The position numbers and the translations under genes were made by a program. DNA of 64,000 nucleotides from Thermoleophilaceae bacterium (GTDB taxonomy: Bacteria; Actinomycetota; Thermoleophilia; Solirubrobacterales; Thermoleophilaceae), in assembly GCA_030447725.1 (NCBI GenBank), contig JAUJOQ010000001.1, forward strand, positions 1,043,572-1,107,571. The letters run 5' to 3'. The notes under the pieces are model-generated. The model saw nothing but the letters and a program-made list of their open reading frames with translations. It searched no databases and was not told where the DNA came from. Of this stretch, positions 51,182 through 59,608 are shown one piece after another; the first letter of the stretch is position 1, and each line of letters starts with the position of its first letter.

Positions 51182-51649
51182 ATGGCGCCCGCGGGCAAGT
51201 CCAAGGGAGACCGCAGCCGCCAGGCCGCGCGCGAGGCAGTGGTCAAGGCGGGCGCCATCAAGGCGCCCTCCGCTCCCGCGGCCGCCCGCGGCCGCTCTCA
51301 CGATCCCCTCAGCGGCGAGCTGCGCCGCCGTGAGGTGCTGCCCCTGCTGGTGCTGCACCTGATCGACCAGGGCCCGTCCTACGGCAACCAGCTGATGGAG
51401 CGGATCGCCGGCATGACGGAGGGCGTGCTCTCGGTGAACCCCAACACCATGTATCCGCTGCTGCGCCGTCTGGAGCAGGACGGGCTGATCGAGGGTCAGT
51501 GGGAGCACCCGCAACGACGCACGCGACGCTTCTACTCGCTGACCGGCGAGGGCCACGCCGAGTACAGTCGACTGGTCGCTGAAGTGCGGCCCTTCCTCGA
51601 CTCGGTGGCGCGTTCGATCGACGAGATCGTGCGCGAGGTCTACGGCTGA
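51182..51649 (+). CDS. PadR-family winged-helix regulator
   Basis: A 155-residue protein; ATG 51182 is chosen since AGGA lies about 10 nt upstream, but 51173 is possible. A disordered 40-residue start precedes the PadR domain: LPLLVLHLIDQGPSYGNQLM and MTEGVLSVNPNTMYPLLRRL then EQDGLIEGQWEHPQRRTRRF, ending with the dimer helix. PadR proteins repress neighbouring genes on ligand release. Its stop overlaps the SRPBCC gene start by 1 nt. Confidence 0.92.
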   Translation: MAPAGKSKGDRSRQAAREAVVKAGAIKAPSAPAAARGRSHDPLSGELRRREVLPLLVLHLIDQGPSYGNQLMERIAGMTEGVLSVNPNTMYPLLRRLEQDGLIEGQWEHPQRRTRRFYSLTGEGHAEYSRLVAEVRPFLDSVARSIDEIVREVYG

Positions 51650-52104
51650 TGACCCGGTCCGTCCGGGCCACCGGGCAGGTCCCCGTGGACCCCGAGGCGG
51701 CCGTTGCGCTATGGAGAGACCTGCGGCGTTGGCCGAGCTTCGTCGAGGGCTTCGCCAGGTTGGTGTCGTCCACGCCCGAATGGCCTGCCCGGGGTGCCAA
51801 GGTCGTGTGGGAGAGTGGGCCGGGAGGGCGCGGAAAGGTCAGTGAGAAGGTGACCCAGGACGTCGCCCGCGTTTTCGCGACGAGGGTCGCAGAGGATCGC
51901 CTCTTCGGCATCCAGACCTTCCGCGCCGAGCCGGACGAGCGCGGCTCGCACGTCGAGATCACCTTGGAGTACGAGCTCACGTCGGAGAGCCCGCTGAGGG
52001 GCGTGACCGACGTGCTCTTCATCAGGCGGGCGCTGCGCGACTCACTGGCCCGCACCCTGCGCCGCTACGCGATAGAGGCGGACGATGACGCCGGGCTGCG
52101 GTAG
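51649..52104 (+). CDS. SRPBCC-family protein
   Basis: A 151-residue protein with the helix-grip fold. VRATGQVPVDPEAAVALWRD then LRRWPSFVEGFARLVSSTPE and AKVVWESGPGGRGKVSEKV are typical, with the late helix RRALRDSLARTLRRYAIEAD. These proteins bind lipids or hydrophobic ligands. Coupled to PadR by TGATG, so the ligand sensor and the regulator may work together. Followed by a repeat array. Confidence 0.85.
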   Translation: MTRSVRATGQVPVDPEAAVALWRDLRRWPSFVEGFARLVSSTPEWPARGAKVVWESGPGGRGKVSEKVTQDVARVFATRVAEDRLFGIQTFRAEPDERGSHVEITLEYELTSESPLRGVTDVLFIRRALRDSLARTLRRYAIEADDDAGLR

Positions 52105-52129
52105 GCTCCCGCACCGCTTTCCCCTTAGC

Positions 52130-52334
52130 GGAGGAGCACAGCCGGAACGTCACCGGAGGAGCGCAGGCCGATCGTCCAGGGAGGAGCACAGCCGGAACGT
52201 CACCGGAGGAGCGCAGGCCGATCGTCGATCGGCCGCGCACCGCACGGATGGCTCCCCGGTGAGCACCGCACCGAAGATTCTCGGCCGAGCACCGCACGGA
52301 TGGCTCCCCGGTGAGCACCGCACCTTTTCCACAA
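52130..52334. repeat. Composite tandem repeat array 2 (25-nt and 26-nt units)
   Basis: Left block: four units starting GGAGGAGCRCAG at 52130, 52155, 52180 and 52205 (25-nt period, two alternating types ending AGCCGGAACGT and AGGCCGATCGT). Right block: four units starting near 52235, 52261, 52287 and 52313 (26-nt period, GAGCACCGCAC). The centre is GGCCGATC (52216-52223), GTC, GATCGGCC (52227-52234). The 30-nt step from last left to first right unit equals that in array 1. It fills the gap before the 3-hydroxyacyl-CoA dehydrogenase gene. Confidence 0.85.
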
Positions 52335-52348
52335 CACCTGGAGGACGG

Positions 52349-53221
52349 ATGTACGTATTCAAGGCCGCCGTCGTCGGCGCCGGCACGATGGGCGGTGAGA
52401 TCGCTCAGACCATCGCCGCCTCGGGCGTGGATGTGGTGCTCAAGGACATCGACCAGAGGTTCGTGGACACGGGACTCACCAAGGCCCGGGATGTGACGCA
52501 GGCCCAGCTGGGCGGACTGGTCAAGAAGGAGAAGATCTCCTCCGAGGACGCCGACCGCCAGCTCGAAGAGCTGACCGGACGCATCACGGGCGCCACCGAC
52601 TACGACGGCTTCGGCGATGTCGACTTCGTGGTGGAGGCCGTGCCCGAGCGGATGCAGATCAAGCAGGCGGTGTTCGCCGAGCTCGACTCCGTGACGCCCG
52701 GCCACGCGATCCTCTCCTCGAACACCTCGTCACTCTCCATCACCGAGATGGCTGAGGTCACCACCCGCCCCGAGAAGGTGGTGGGCTTTCACTTCTTCTA
52801 CCCCGCCTCGATGATGCGCCTGATCGAGGTGATCGAGGGCGAGGAGACCTCTGGGGAGACCCTCCAGGCCACGACCAACTTCGCCCAGCAGATCAGGAAG
52901 ACCGCCATCCGCTGCGGCGAGGGGCCGGGCTTCGTGGTCAACCGGATCCTCAACTCCGCCGTCTCGGAGATCTGGAAGGTGACCCACGAGGAGGGCCTCG
53001 ACGTGAAAGAGGTCGACAGGGTGATCCAGGAGAGCAGGGCTGCGCCGATGGGCCCCTTCTACCTCTGCGACCTCCTCGGACTGGACACCGTGCTCCACGT
53101 GGCCGAGCACCTCAACGACAGCTACGGCGACCGGTTCTTCGTGTCGCCCGCCATGAAGGAGCTGGTCGCGACCGGCAACCTCGGACAGAAGACCGGAAAT
53201 GGCTTCTATGAGCACTCCTGA
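52349..53221 (+). CDS. 3-hydroxyacyl-CoA dehydrogenase
   Basis: A 290-residue HAD enzyme of beta-oxidation. The NAD site is AAVVGAGTMGGEIAQTIAAS, the Ser/Asn region is ILSSNTSSLSITEMAEVT, and the catalytic His is in VVGFHFFYPASMMRLIEVI. It ends soon after one 3HCDH domain (GNLGQKTGNGFYEHS). TGGAGGACGG precedes the ATG. It overlaps the next gene by 14 nt; the two together resemble the archaeal-type HAD-crotonase fusion cut in two. Confidence 0.93.
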   Translation: MYVFKAAVVGAGTMGGEIAQTIAASGVDVVLKDIDQRFVDTGLTKARDVTQAQLGGLVKKEKISSEDADRQLEELTGRITGATDYDGFGDVDFVVEAVPERMQIKQAVFAELDSVTPGHAILSSNTSSLSITEMAEVTTRPEKVVGFHFFYPASMMRLIEVIEGEETSGETLQATTNFAQQIRKTAIRCGEGPGFVVNRILNSAVSEIWKVTHEEGLDVKEVDRVIQESRAAPMGPFYLCDLLGLDTVLHVAEHLNDSYGDRFFVSPAMKELVATGNLGQKTGNGFYEHS

Positions 53222-54347
53222 GACCAATCCAGGCGGGGAATCCCCCGCCGGCACCGCCCGGGCTGCCGCCTACGAGGATCTCGTCGAGCGCTTCTCGCTC
53301 AAGGCCATCGTCGAGTCCTGCCTCGTGCTCGAGGAGGGCGAAGCGTCGGCCAAGGACATCGAGATCGGGATGATGATGGGCGCCGGCATCCTGCCCGGCC
53401 CCTTCTCTCGCGCCGACGACCAGGGGCTCGACAGCGTGCTAGAGGCGCTCGAGCGGGCCCAGGCCGAGTGGGGCGAGGGCTTCGAGGCGCCGCTGGTGCT
53501 GCGGCGCCTGGTGGCTCAGGGCCGCCTGGGCAAAAAGACCGGACAGGGCTTCTTTGCCTATCCCCGGCCCGACGAGGGCCAGTCACGCGAGACCATTGCG
53601 CTCGAGACCCGCGGCGACGTCGGGATCATCTGGCTCGACCGGCCGCCGGCCAATCCGCTCTCCCCGCAGGTGATCTCCGAGCTCACCGAGCTGTGGCGCA
53701 AGGTGGACGGCAAGCTCCGTGCCGTGGTGTTCGCCAGCTCGAACATCTTCACGTTCTCGGCGGGAGCTGACATCAAGGCGTTCACGGAGATGGACCCCCA
53801 GACCGAAGGTCGCGAGCTGATCGACGCGGGCCACGGTTTCATGCGTTCGATGGAGAGGTCGTCCACTGTGACCATCGCGGCGGTGAACTCGCTGGCCTTC
53901 GGCGGCGGCTGCGAGCTGTCGATGGCGTGCGACTTCCGCCTGGCGGCGGAATCGGCCAGTTTCGGGCAGCCCGAGATCAACCTCGGGATCATGCCCGGCT
54001 TCGGCGGCACACAGAGGCTGCCGCGGCTGGTGGGGGAGGCCAAGGCGCTCGAGATGAACCTGGTCGGTGACCCTATCGGCGCCTACGAGGCGCTGGAGGC
54101 GGGCCTCGTGAACCACGTCGTGCCCGACCACGAGCTGTTCGACACGGCGATGTCGTGGGCCCGCAAGTTGGCCGGGAAGGCCCCGCTGGCGGTCGAGCAG
54201 ATCAAGCAGGTCTCTGCTGCGGGTGACCTCGATGAAGGAGTCGAGGGCGAGAAGCAGGGCTTCGCCACGGTGTTCGCCTCCGAGGACGCCAGGGAGGGGA
54301 TCGGTGCCTTCCTCGGTAAGCGGCAGCCAAAGTTCCAGGGTCGCTAG
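53208..54347 (+). CDS. 3HCDH domain fused to enoyl-CoA hydratase
   Basis: A 379-residue protein. Residues about 20-120 form a second 3HCDH C-terminal domain (VERFSLKAIVESCLVLEEGE, MMMGAGILPGPFSRAD, GRLGKKTGQGFFAYPRPDEG). From about residue 130 it is a crotonase: ETRGDVGIIWLDRPPANPLS, SAGADIKAFTEM, LAFGGGCELSMACDFRLAAE and FGQPEINLGIMPGFGGTQRL, with both catalytic Glu present. The order (3HCDH then hydratase) is opposite to FadB/FadJ. ATG 53208 is taken. Confidence 0.88.
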   Translation: MSTPETNPGGESPAGTARAAAYEDLVERFSLKAIVESCLVLEEGEASAKDIEIGMMMGAGILPGPFSRADDQGLDSVLEALERAQAEWGEGFEAPLVLRRLVAQGRLGKKTGQGFFAYPRPDEGQSRETIALETRGDVGIIWLDRPPANPLSPQVISELTELWRKVDGKLRAVVFASSNIFTFSAGADIKAFTEMDPQTEGRELIDAGHGFMRSMERSSTVTIAAVNSLAFGGGCELSMACDFRLAAESASFGQPEINLGIMPGFGGTQRLPRLVGEAKALEMNLVGDPIGAYEALEAGLVNHVVPDHELFDTAMSWARKLAGKAPLAVEQIKQVSAAGDLDEGVEGEKQGFATVFASEDAREGIGAFLGKRQPKFQGR

Positions 54348-54351
54348 TCGC

Positions 54352-55137
54352 TTGTCGCCGGACACGGGAACCGGGGCGGCGCAGCTTGCGGAGATGATCC
54401 GCGCCAGCCAATCCGCTGTCGTGCTCAGCGGCGCGGGCATCTCGGTGCCCTCGGGGATCCCGGACTTCCGCTCGCCGGGCACGGGGCTATGGGCGACCGT
54501 CGATCCGATGGAGGTCGCTCACATCGATGCGTGGCGGGCCGACCCGGACCGGTTCTGGAGCTTCTATGGAGATCGGTTTGCGTCGCTGATCGACAAGCGG
54601 CCCAACCGAGCCCACGAAGTGGTGGCCGAGCTCGAGCGGCGAGAGCTGGTGCGCGGCGTGATCACCCAGAACATCGACGGGCTGCACCGGATGGCGGGCA
54701 GCCGGCGCGTGGTCGAGATGCACGGCTCGATCGAGTGGAGCCGTTGCCTGTGCTGTGGCGGGCGTGTCGAGCTCGAGCGGGTCGTCGAGCTGCTGAAGGC
54801 TGGGACCGGGGCCCCCGAGTGCGCGACCTGCGTCACCCCTCTCAAACCCGACGTGGTGCTGTTCGGCGAGATGCTGCCGGACAGGGCGATGGCGGAGGCC
54901 CACCAGCTGGCGGCGGAGGCCGACCTGATGCTGTGCATCGGCTCGTCGCTGATCGTGCACCCCGTGGCGGGGCTTCCGGGCATCACCAGCGCGGCCGGGG
55001 GACGCCTGGCGTTGGTGACAGAAGGGGAGACGCCCTACGACGCCGACGCCGACCTCAGGCTGACCGGCGACGTGGTCGAGGAGCTGGACGCCGTGCTGGC
55101 GGCGCTGCCCGCCGCTGGGGCCCAGGCTCAGTCGTAG
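54352..55137 (+). CDS. Sir2-family NAD-dependent protein deacylase
   Basis: A 261-residue sirtuin if it starts at TTG 54352; ATG 54394 is a shorter choice. Motifs: AVVLSGAGISVPSGIPDFRS (NAD site), GVITQNIDGLHRMAGSRRV, catalytic His in EMHGSIEW, two zinc pairs (CLCCGG and CATC), and LMLCIGSSLIVHPVAGLPG. It removes acyl groups from lysine with NAD. Placed directly after the hydratase gene, it may regulate acyl-CoA metabolism, which is inference. Confidence 0.9.
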   Translation: MSPDTGTGAAQLAEMIRASQSAVVLSGAGISVPSGIPDFRSPGTGLWATVDPMEVAHIDAWRADPDRFWSFYGDRFASLIDKRPNRAHEVVAELERRELVRGVITQNIDGLHRMAGSRRVVEMHGSIEWSRCLCCGGRVELERVVELLKAGTGAPECATCVTPLKPDVVLFGEMLPDRAMAEAHQLAAEADLMLCIGSSLIVHPVAGLPGITSAAGGRLALVTEGETPYDADADLRLTGDVVEELDAVLAALPAAGAQAQS

Positions 55138-55272
55138 GAGCCCGCCAAGTGGGCGTAGCGCGGGTCCGAGCCGCCAACCTCGCGACCGTTGATCCAGGCC
55201 CTGCCGCCGCCCAGGGGAGAGGTGAGGCGGCGGCGGGCCTGAACCGTCTGAAACACCTGCCGATCGCGATGT

Positions 55273-55400
55273 GGGTTGCGGGGAAGGCGTATCAGCGGGT
55301 GCTTCATATGGAGAGTCTCGTCTCAGTCACCGTTCGCTCCCATCGACAAAAGGCCCAAATACCGGCTGTCGCACTCGACCTGATGGCAGAGCCGCAACCC
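55273..55400 (+). ncRNA. Candidate structured RNA closed by a 9-bp stem
   Basis: GGGTTGCGG (55273-55281) and CCGCAACCC (55392-55400) are perfect complements about 110 nt apart, in a 308-nt stretch without a credible gene. The enclosed DNA is AT-richer than the surroundings. There is no match I can name. The strand is a guess. Confidence 0.3.
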
Positions 55401-55445
55401 TAACGCCGGTTTCTCAGCCGCGGGGTGAAGATGCGGTTATCCGGG

Positions 55446-56438
55446 TCAGGAGGAGCTGGACAGCCGGCGCGATCTGATCGCGGCCTCCATCCGGCCCACC
55501 GCCTCGGCGAGCGCGCCCACGAGCTCCTCGTCCAGATCACCGCCAAGCGCGGCGTTGGCGGCATCTCCGACGGCCGCCCTATCGCCTTCGAGCGCCGACC
55601 GCCGCTCGGGTGGGATATCCCCCCCGAGCTCGGCGAGCAGGCTCTCGAGCGCCACGCGGGCCTGCAGGGCGGCTTGGCGTGGCCGTTCGGCGTCGAGGTC
55701 CGCTCGGGCCCGCAGCACGAGCTCCTCACAGACCAGCACGTGCTCCCGTGCTCCGAGCAGGGCGGCAAAGCGCTCCTCCGGCGCCTCCATCGAGCGGCTG
55801 GCGCGCCGGCGGGGCTCGGGCGGCAGCTCCCAGGCCTCGACGTAGCGGCCGTCGGCCACGGCCTCCCCGTCGCCGAAGCCGATACGCACCACAAGGGCCT
55901 GCCGGGAGGAGACGTCGCGCGCATACGGATCGGCGTGGGCCACGCGATGCGCGTACAGCACACTGCCCAGGACGCGGTCCCCTTCCGCCAACTCGGTCCG
56001 CACACGGCTCTCGTCGCTTCTCAGGCCGTCCAGCCAACTCTTCGCCGTGAGCTCCGTCTCGAAGGGCTGGGGGCGAACAAGCGTGGCGCGCGTGGTGGGC
56101 ACCGGCTTCGGGGCGCCCTCCTCGACAGTCCGGCCCCGGCGACTGCGCAAGCGCCGGCGCTCCGCGGCGCCGAGCGTGGCCAGGACGAGCACCCGGTCGG
56201 GAGCGTCGCCCGGGGCGGACCGGATCAGGAAGCGTCCGTCATCCGGGCCAAGCAGGAACCCGAACTCGAACTGGACGAAGCCGAACAGCGCGGCGTCGCC
56301 GCTGCGCTCCTGCGTGGGGTCTATTCGCCCTCGTGGGCGTGTGAGGAGCGTTTGTCGGCGGGCAGTGAGTACTTCGACGGGCTCGTCGGCACGACCGGGT
56401 TCTCGATCTCGCGCAGTTGGGCGATCAGGTCCGACCAC
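55446..56438 (-). CDS. Conserved protein of unknown function, start unresolved
   Basis: The confident part runs from about 56320 to 55446 and reads ALFGFVQFEFGFLLGPDDGR, FLIRSAPGDAPDRVLVLATL, PVPTTRATLVRPQPF and SWLDGLRSDESRVRTELAEG, then a long helical end. No ATG or GTG is placed well: GTG 56438 is used here but it overlaps the upstream hydrolase by 118 nt. Its style fits a DUF-type protein of this bacterial group. Function unknown. Confidence 0.55.
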   Translation of the reverse strand: MVGPDRPTARDREPGRADEPVEVLTARRQTLLTRPRGRIDPTQERSGDAALFGFVQFEFGFLLGPDDGRFLIRSAPGDAPDRVLVLATLGAAERRRLRSRRGRTVEEGAPKPVPTTRATLVRPQPFETELTAKSWLDGLRSDESRVRTELAEGDRVLGSVLYAHRVAHADPYARDVSSRQALVVRIGFGDGEAVADGRYVEAWELPPEPRRRASRSMEAPEERFAALLGAREHVLVCEELVLRARADLDAERPRQAALQARVALESLLAELGGDIPPERRSALEGDRAAVGDAANAALGGDLDEELVGALAEAVGRMEAAIRSRRLSSSS

Positions 56439-58789
56439 TGGCCGGGCTTGAGCACCGCCAGCGCCTGCTGGCCGAGCTTGCCGTTCGAACCGAACATCGG
56501 CGAGAAGCCGACGTGGATGTGATCGGCATGATCGCCCATCGCGAACGTCGCGCCGCCGATGTCGAACAGCGAGATGATCTGATCGGGCGCCATCGTGCCC
56601 TGCAACGCCATCAGCCGCCGCACCGCCTGCTCGGTGATCCCGCCCCGCTCCTGATGGCCGAGGATCGGCACACCGTTGATCTGGGCGATGTCCATCGCGT
56701 TGCCCGACGAGTGGTGCGACACGCTGCCCGAGCTTGTGAAGAAGCTGTGGCCGCACTTGAGGCTGGTGATCGTGGGGCGCATCCCGGACTCGGCCAGGTA
56801 GGCCATCCCCGCCAACACCCGCCGGTCGATCTGACCCGACCGGATGTCGTCGCGGCCACAGCCATAGATGTCGATCCGCTCATCAGCGAGCACCCGCCGC
56901 TCCAACAATGGCTTCGACATCAGCAGGATCTGACCGATCGAGAAGCCGTCCCCATCCCCGCCATGCAGCACGTTACGCCCCGACGCCCGGTAGATCGCCG
57001 TCGCCTCCAACAGCTTCCAGCCATCCAGGATCGGCTTCGGGTCGATCTCCGGCGCGCCCTTGCCCCCCGGGCGAATCGCGAACTCCAGATGCGCCGCCTT
57101 ACCCACGTCGGGACGCCCGACCCGGCCCAGCACCGTGCCACCGATCACCCGCGAGCCCTTCTCGAGGCGGCGCAGCCGGATGTCCTTGGAATCGGCACTG
57201 AAGGGACGCGCGAAGTAGTTCTTGTAGGTCTCGAACCCGCCCTCGCTCCTGGCCTTCGCGTCGAGCTGCTGCTCGAGGCCGCCGGCGTCCCGGGCCTGCG
57301 GCATGCTCGGATGCGCGAAAAGGCGCTCCTTGATCGGCGCGGAGGCGGCCGGCGTGTCCTCGGACCCGCCGCGGCGCTTGTCGCCGCGGCGCTTGTCGCC
57401 GATGCGCTTCGAGTCGTCGAGGTCGGGCTGTGCTCCGGCCGAGGCGGGGGCGGCGGGAGCGTCGTCGTCGTCGTCTGTGCCGTTGGCCTTGAGTGCTTGG
57501 GCGGTGGTGTTGGGGTTGGTGGCGTCGGACTTGGGGACGGGGTAGTAGGTGGCGGTCTTGCCCAGGCCGGTGTAGGTGTAGCGGTTGCCGTATACGTCTT
57601 GGAGGGTGATGTAGCGGCCGAGCTTTTTGTTTTGGCCGATCTTCTTGATCTCCCCGTCGTTGGTCGCGACGACCGGCGCGCCCTTTTCGGCGTAGATCTC
57701 GATCTCGGAGCGCCCGTCGTCGGATTCGATCACGTTGGCGGCGTTCTCGCCTTGGGCGACGCGCTTGAGCTGCTCTTGCTCTTGGAGGTCGTCGGCGTAG
57801 CGCGCGCGGGCGGCGACCGGGAAGCGGCCCTCGGTGAGCCCGGTCAGCGAGCCGACGAGCTCGCTCGGCACCCCGGCGATCAGCCGCGCTCTGAGCAGTA
57901 CCGAGTCGACATACCAGTCGGCGTGGTTGTAGGCGAAGATCGCCCCCCGGACGTCGTTCTCATAGTTGGCCGCGTTCAGATAGTTGGCAGCGGCGAAGAT
58001 CGCATCGACGGGGTTATAGGGATCCTTTTTGCCGTCCTTGTTCGCATCGACCCCATAGGCCTCCCACGACGAGGGGATGAACTGCATCCACCCAAGCGCC
58101 CCCGCGCTGGAGACGTTCAAGTTACGCCCGTAGTCGGTCTCGATCTCGTTGATCGCTGCCAACACCTCCCAGCGCACCCCGTACTCGATCCCCGCCGCCT
58201 GATAGATCGGCAACAAGAAGATCGGCACCCGAAACTTGCGGATCACGAAGTTCGGCACCCCAGTCGCGAACACCCCGCCACCAAACGCCGGCCCCGGCAT
58301 CGCATCCACGAACCCGGGGTTCGACCGCGTCGGCGCACCGTCTGAGCGACGCAGCGGAGTCTCCCTCACACGCTGCTTCTGCTTCGCGATCTCCTTGGGG
58401 TCGACCGGAGCCTGAGGGTCGACTTCCGTACGAGTCCCGCCCCGGCGACCGGCGCGGCCGGGACCCTCGGCCGGCGTCGTGTCCCCGCCGCGCGGCTGCT
58501 CGGTTCCCGATCCCGGTGCAGGCGCGGGCGCCGGCGCGGACTCGGTCGGCTCGGGCGCCGACTCGGGCGGGGGCTGGCTGGGAGTTCCGGGCGGCACTAT
58601 CTCGCCGGGCACCATCTCGCCGAGTGGCGTGCCGTCCTCCACGGGGACGGGGATCGTCACGACCTCGCCCGTGATCAGGCGAACCGTGATCGTCCGCTGC
58701 TGTGCCGCAGCGGGCATGGTGAGCGCTGTCAGCGCGGCAACGGCAACGAGCCCTGCGCAGAGCAGGAGATAAAGACCCCGCTTGTTCAT
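56321..58789 (-). CDS. Secreted multi-domain peptidoglycan hydrolase (SLT, M23-like and M15-like domains)
   Basis: An 822-residue exported protein. Signal peptide (residues 1-29), a Pro/Glu-rich region to about 125, then a lytic transglycosylase domain at about 190-330 (AINEIETDYGRNLNVSSAGA, GWMQFIPSSWEAYGVD) with the catalytic Glu near 217. An M23/LytM-like beta domain follows at 365-420 and 523-593, split by a low-complexity insert with DKRRGDKRRG. An M15-like zinc carboxypeptidase part is at 686-760 (SHHSSGNAMDIAQINGVPIL, GDHADHIHVGFSP). It probably remodels the cell wall, for growth or DNA transfer. Confidence 0.85.
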   Translation of the reverse strand: MNKRGLYLLLCAGLVAVAALTALTMPAAAQQRTITVRLITGEVVTIPVPVEDGTPLGEMVPGEIVPPGTPSQPPPESAPEPTESAPAPAPAPGSGTEQPRGGDTTPAEGPGRAGRRGGTRTEVDPQAPVDPKEIAKQKQRVRETPLRRSDGAPTRSNPGFVDAMPGPAFGGGVFATGVPNFVIRKFRVPIFLLPIYQAAGIEYGVRWEVLAAINEIETDYGRNLNVSSAGALGWMQFIPSSWEAYGVDANKDGKKDPYNPVDAIFAAANYLNAANYENDVRGAIFAYNHADWYVDSVLLRARLIAGVPSELVGSLTGLTEGRFPVAARARYADDLQEQEQLKRVAQGENAANVIESDDGRSEIEIYAEKGAPVVATNDGEIKKIGQNKKLGRYITLQDVYGNRYTYTGLGKTATYYPVPKSDATNPNTTAQALKANGTDDDDDAPAAPASAGAQPDLDDSKRIGDKRRGDKRRGGSEDTPAASAPIKERLFAHPSMPQARDAGGLEQQLDAKARSEGGFETYKNYFARPFSADSKDIRLRRLEKGSRVIGGTVLGRVGRPDVGKAAHLEFAIRPGGKGAPEIDPKPILDGWKLLEATAIYRASGRNVLHGGDGDGFSIGQILLMSKPLLERRVLADERIDIYGCGRDDIRSGQIDRRVLAGMAYLAESGMRPTITSLKCGHSFFTSSGSVSHHSSGNAMDIAQINGVPILGHQERGGITEQAVRRLMALQGTMAPDQIISLFDIGGATFAMGDHADHIHVGFSPMFGSNGKLGQQALAVLKPGQWSDLIAQLREIENPVVPTSPSKYSLPADKRSSHAHEGE

Positions 58790-59155
58790 TTCCGCCGTTC
58801 GTCTCCTCCCCGAAGAGCCCCCTAGTGGGGCAAAGACCAGTGCGGCAAGCTATCAGAGCAGCCACCCCGCCGCGCGTAAGCTACTTGCTGCTTGACCGCT
58901 ACGCAACCAGTAACCGCCGGAGCGGAGCGCGCCCAACGGCTCGAGCGGGCGCGATTGGCGACGGGGAGGCGTGCACATCCATACGATCTCCAGCGCTAGA
59001 AGCGTGGGCGCTGCCGTCATCGATCCGGCCAGGCCCCCGGTCCGGCGGTACGTTACCGCGACACCTACTAACCCTCAAGTAGAAGCTTAGCTGCCTTTCG
59101 GCGGGTCTTCAGTGACCAACTGGGATCAGCTAACTTCCTGTACTCTCCCGCCGCA
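58790..59155. other. Intergenic region of 366 nt with small hairpins
   Basis: No credible gene. Small hairpins occur: GCCCCC with GGGGC at 58817-58831 next to the hydrolase ribosome site (which could mask it), and GCGGTA-CGT-TACCGC at 59045-59059. A TACTCT box at 59141-59146 serves the next gene. It looks like a divergent regulatory region. Confidence 0.4.
59141..59146 (+). promoter_or_regulatory. Putative -10 box (TACTCT) of a phasin-like gene
   Basis: TACTCT ends 9 nt before ATG 59156; leaderless-type spacing. Confidence 0.4.
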
Positions 59156-59608
59156 ATGACGGAGAGGCCCGACGATCGCCTGGTGGACCGCATCTCGCGT
59201 CAGGGAGAGGAAGCGCTCGGGCGCCTCGCGGAGGAGCTGATCGCCAACCCGGTGGTCAACCGCGCGGTCACCGGCGCCTTCGAGGCCCGGGAGAAGGCGG
59301 TGCAGGCCCAGGACGCCGCCATGGGTGCGCTCAACCTGCCCTCCGCGGCGGACATCGAGCGGCTCACCCGCCGGCTGCGATCCGTCTCGCAGCGCCTGGA
59401 GGGCATCGAGGACTCGCTTGACCGGCTGGAGGCACGGGCGGGATCGGCCGCCGCCGCCGCGGCAGATCGAGGCGACACCTCCGCTCTGAACGCCCGTCTG
59501 GATGAGATCGCGCGCGATGTGGCCGCCGTGCGCGATGCCGTGACTCCGGAGGGCGATCCGGTGCCACGGGCACAGGAACGCCTGACGGTCACCGACGCGG
59601 CCGGGTAG
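59156..59608 (+). CDS. Phasin-like coiled-coil protein
   Basis: A 150-residue helical protein. LAEELIANPVVNRAVTGAFE and LPSAADIERLTRRLRSVSQR then LEGIEDSLDRLEARAGSAAA make a heptad coiled coil. The layout resembles PhaE/phasin-type granule proteins, including the LNLPSAADIERL motif before the coil. A second coiled-coil protein lies at 60352. No PHA synthase is in the window. Its end overlaps the convergent phosphorylase by 20 nt. Confidence 0.6.
   Translation: MTERPDDRLVDRISRQGEEALGRLAEELIANPVVNRAVTGAFEAREKAVQAQDAAMGALNLPSAADIERLTRRLRSVSQRLEGIEDSLDRLEARAGSAAAAAADRGDTSALNARLDEIARDVAAVRDAVTPEGDPVPRAQERLTVTDAAG

Noticed and set aside
52085-52348. In-frame extension of the 3-hydroxyacyl-CoA dehydrogenase through the second repeat array
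   Set aside because: The extension is repeat-derived; ATG 52349 has a strong ribosome site and gives a normal NAD-domain start.
58790-59155. c-di-AMP (ydaO) riboswitch before the wall hydrolase gene
   Set aside because: I looked for the conserved ydaO blocks on the minus strand and could not match them; hairpins present are different.
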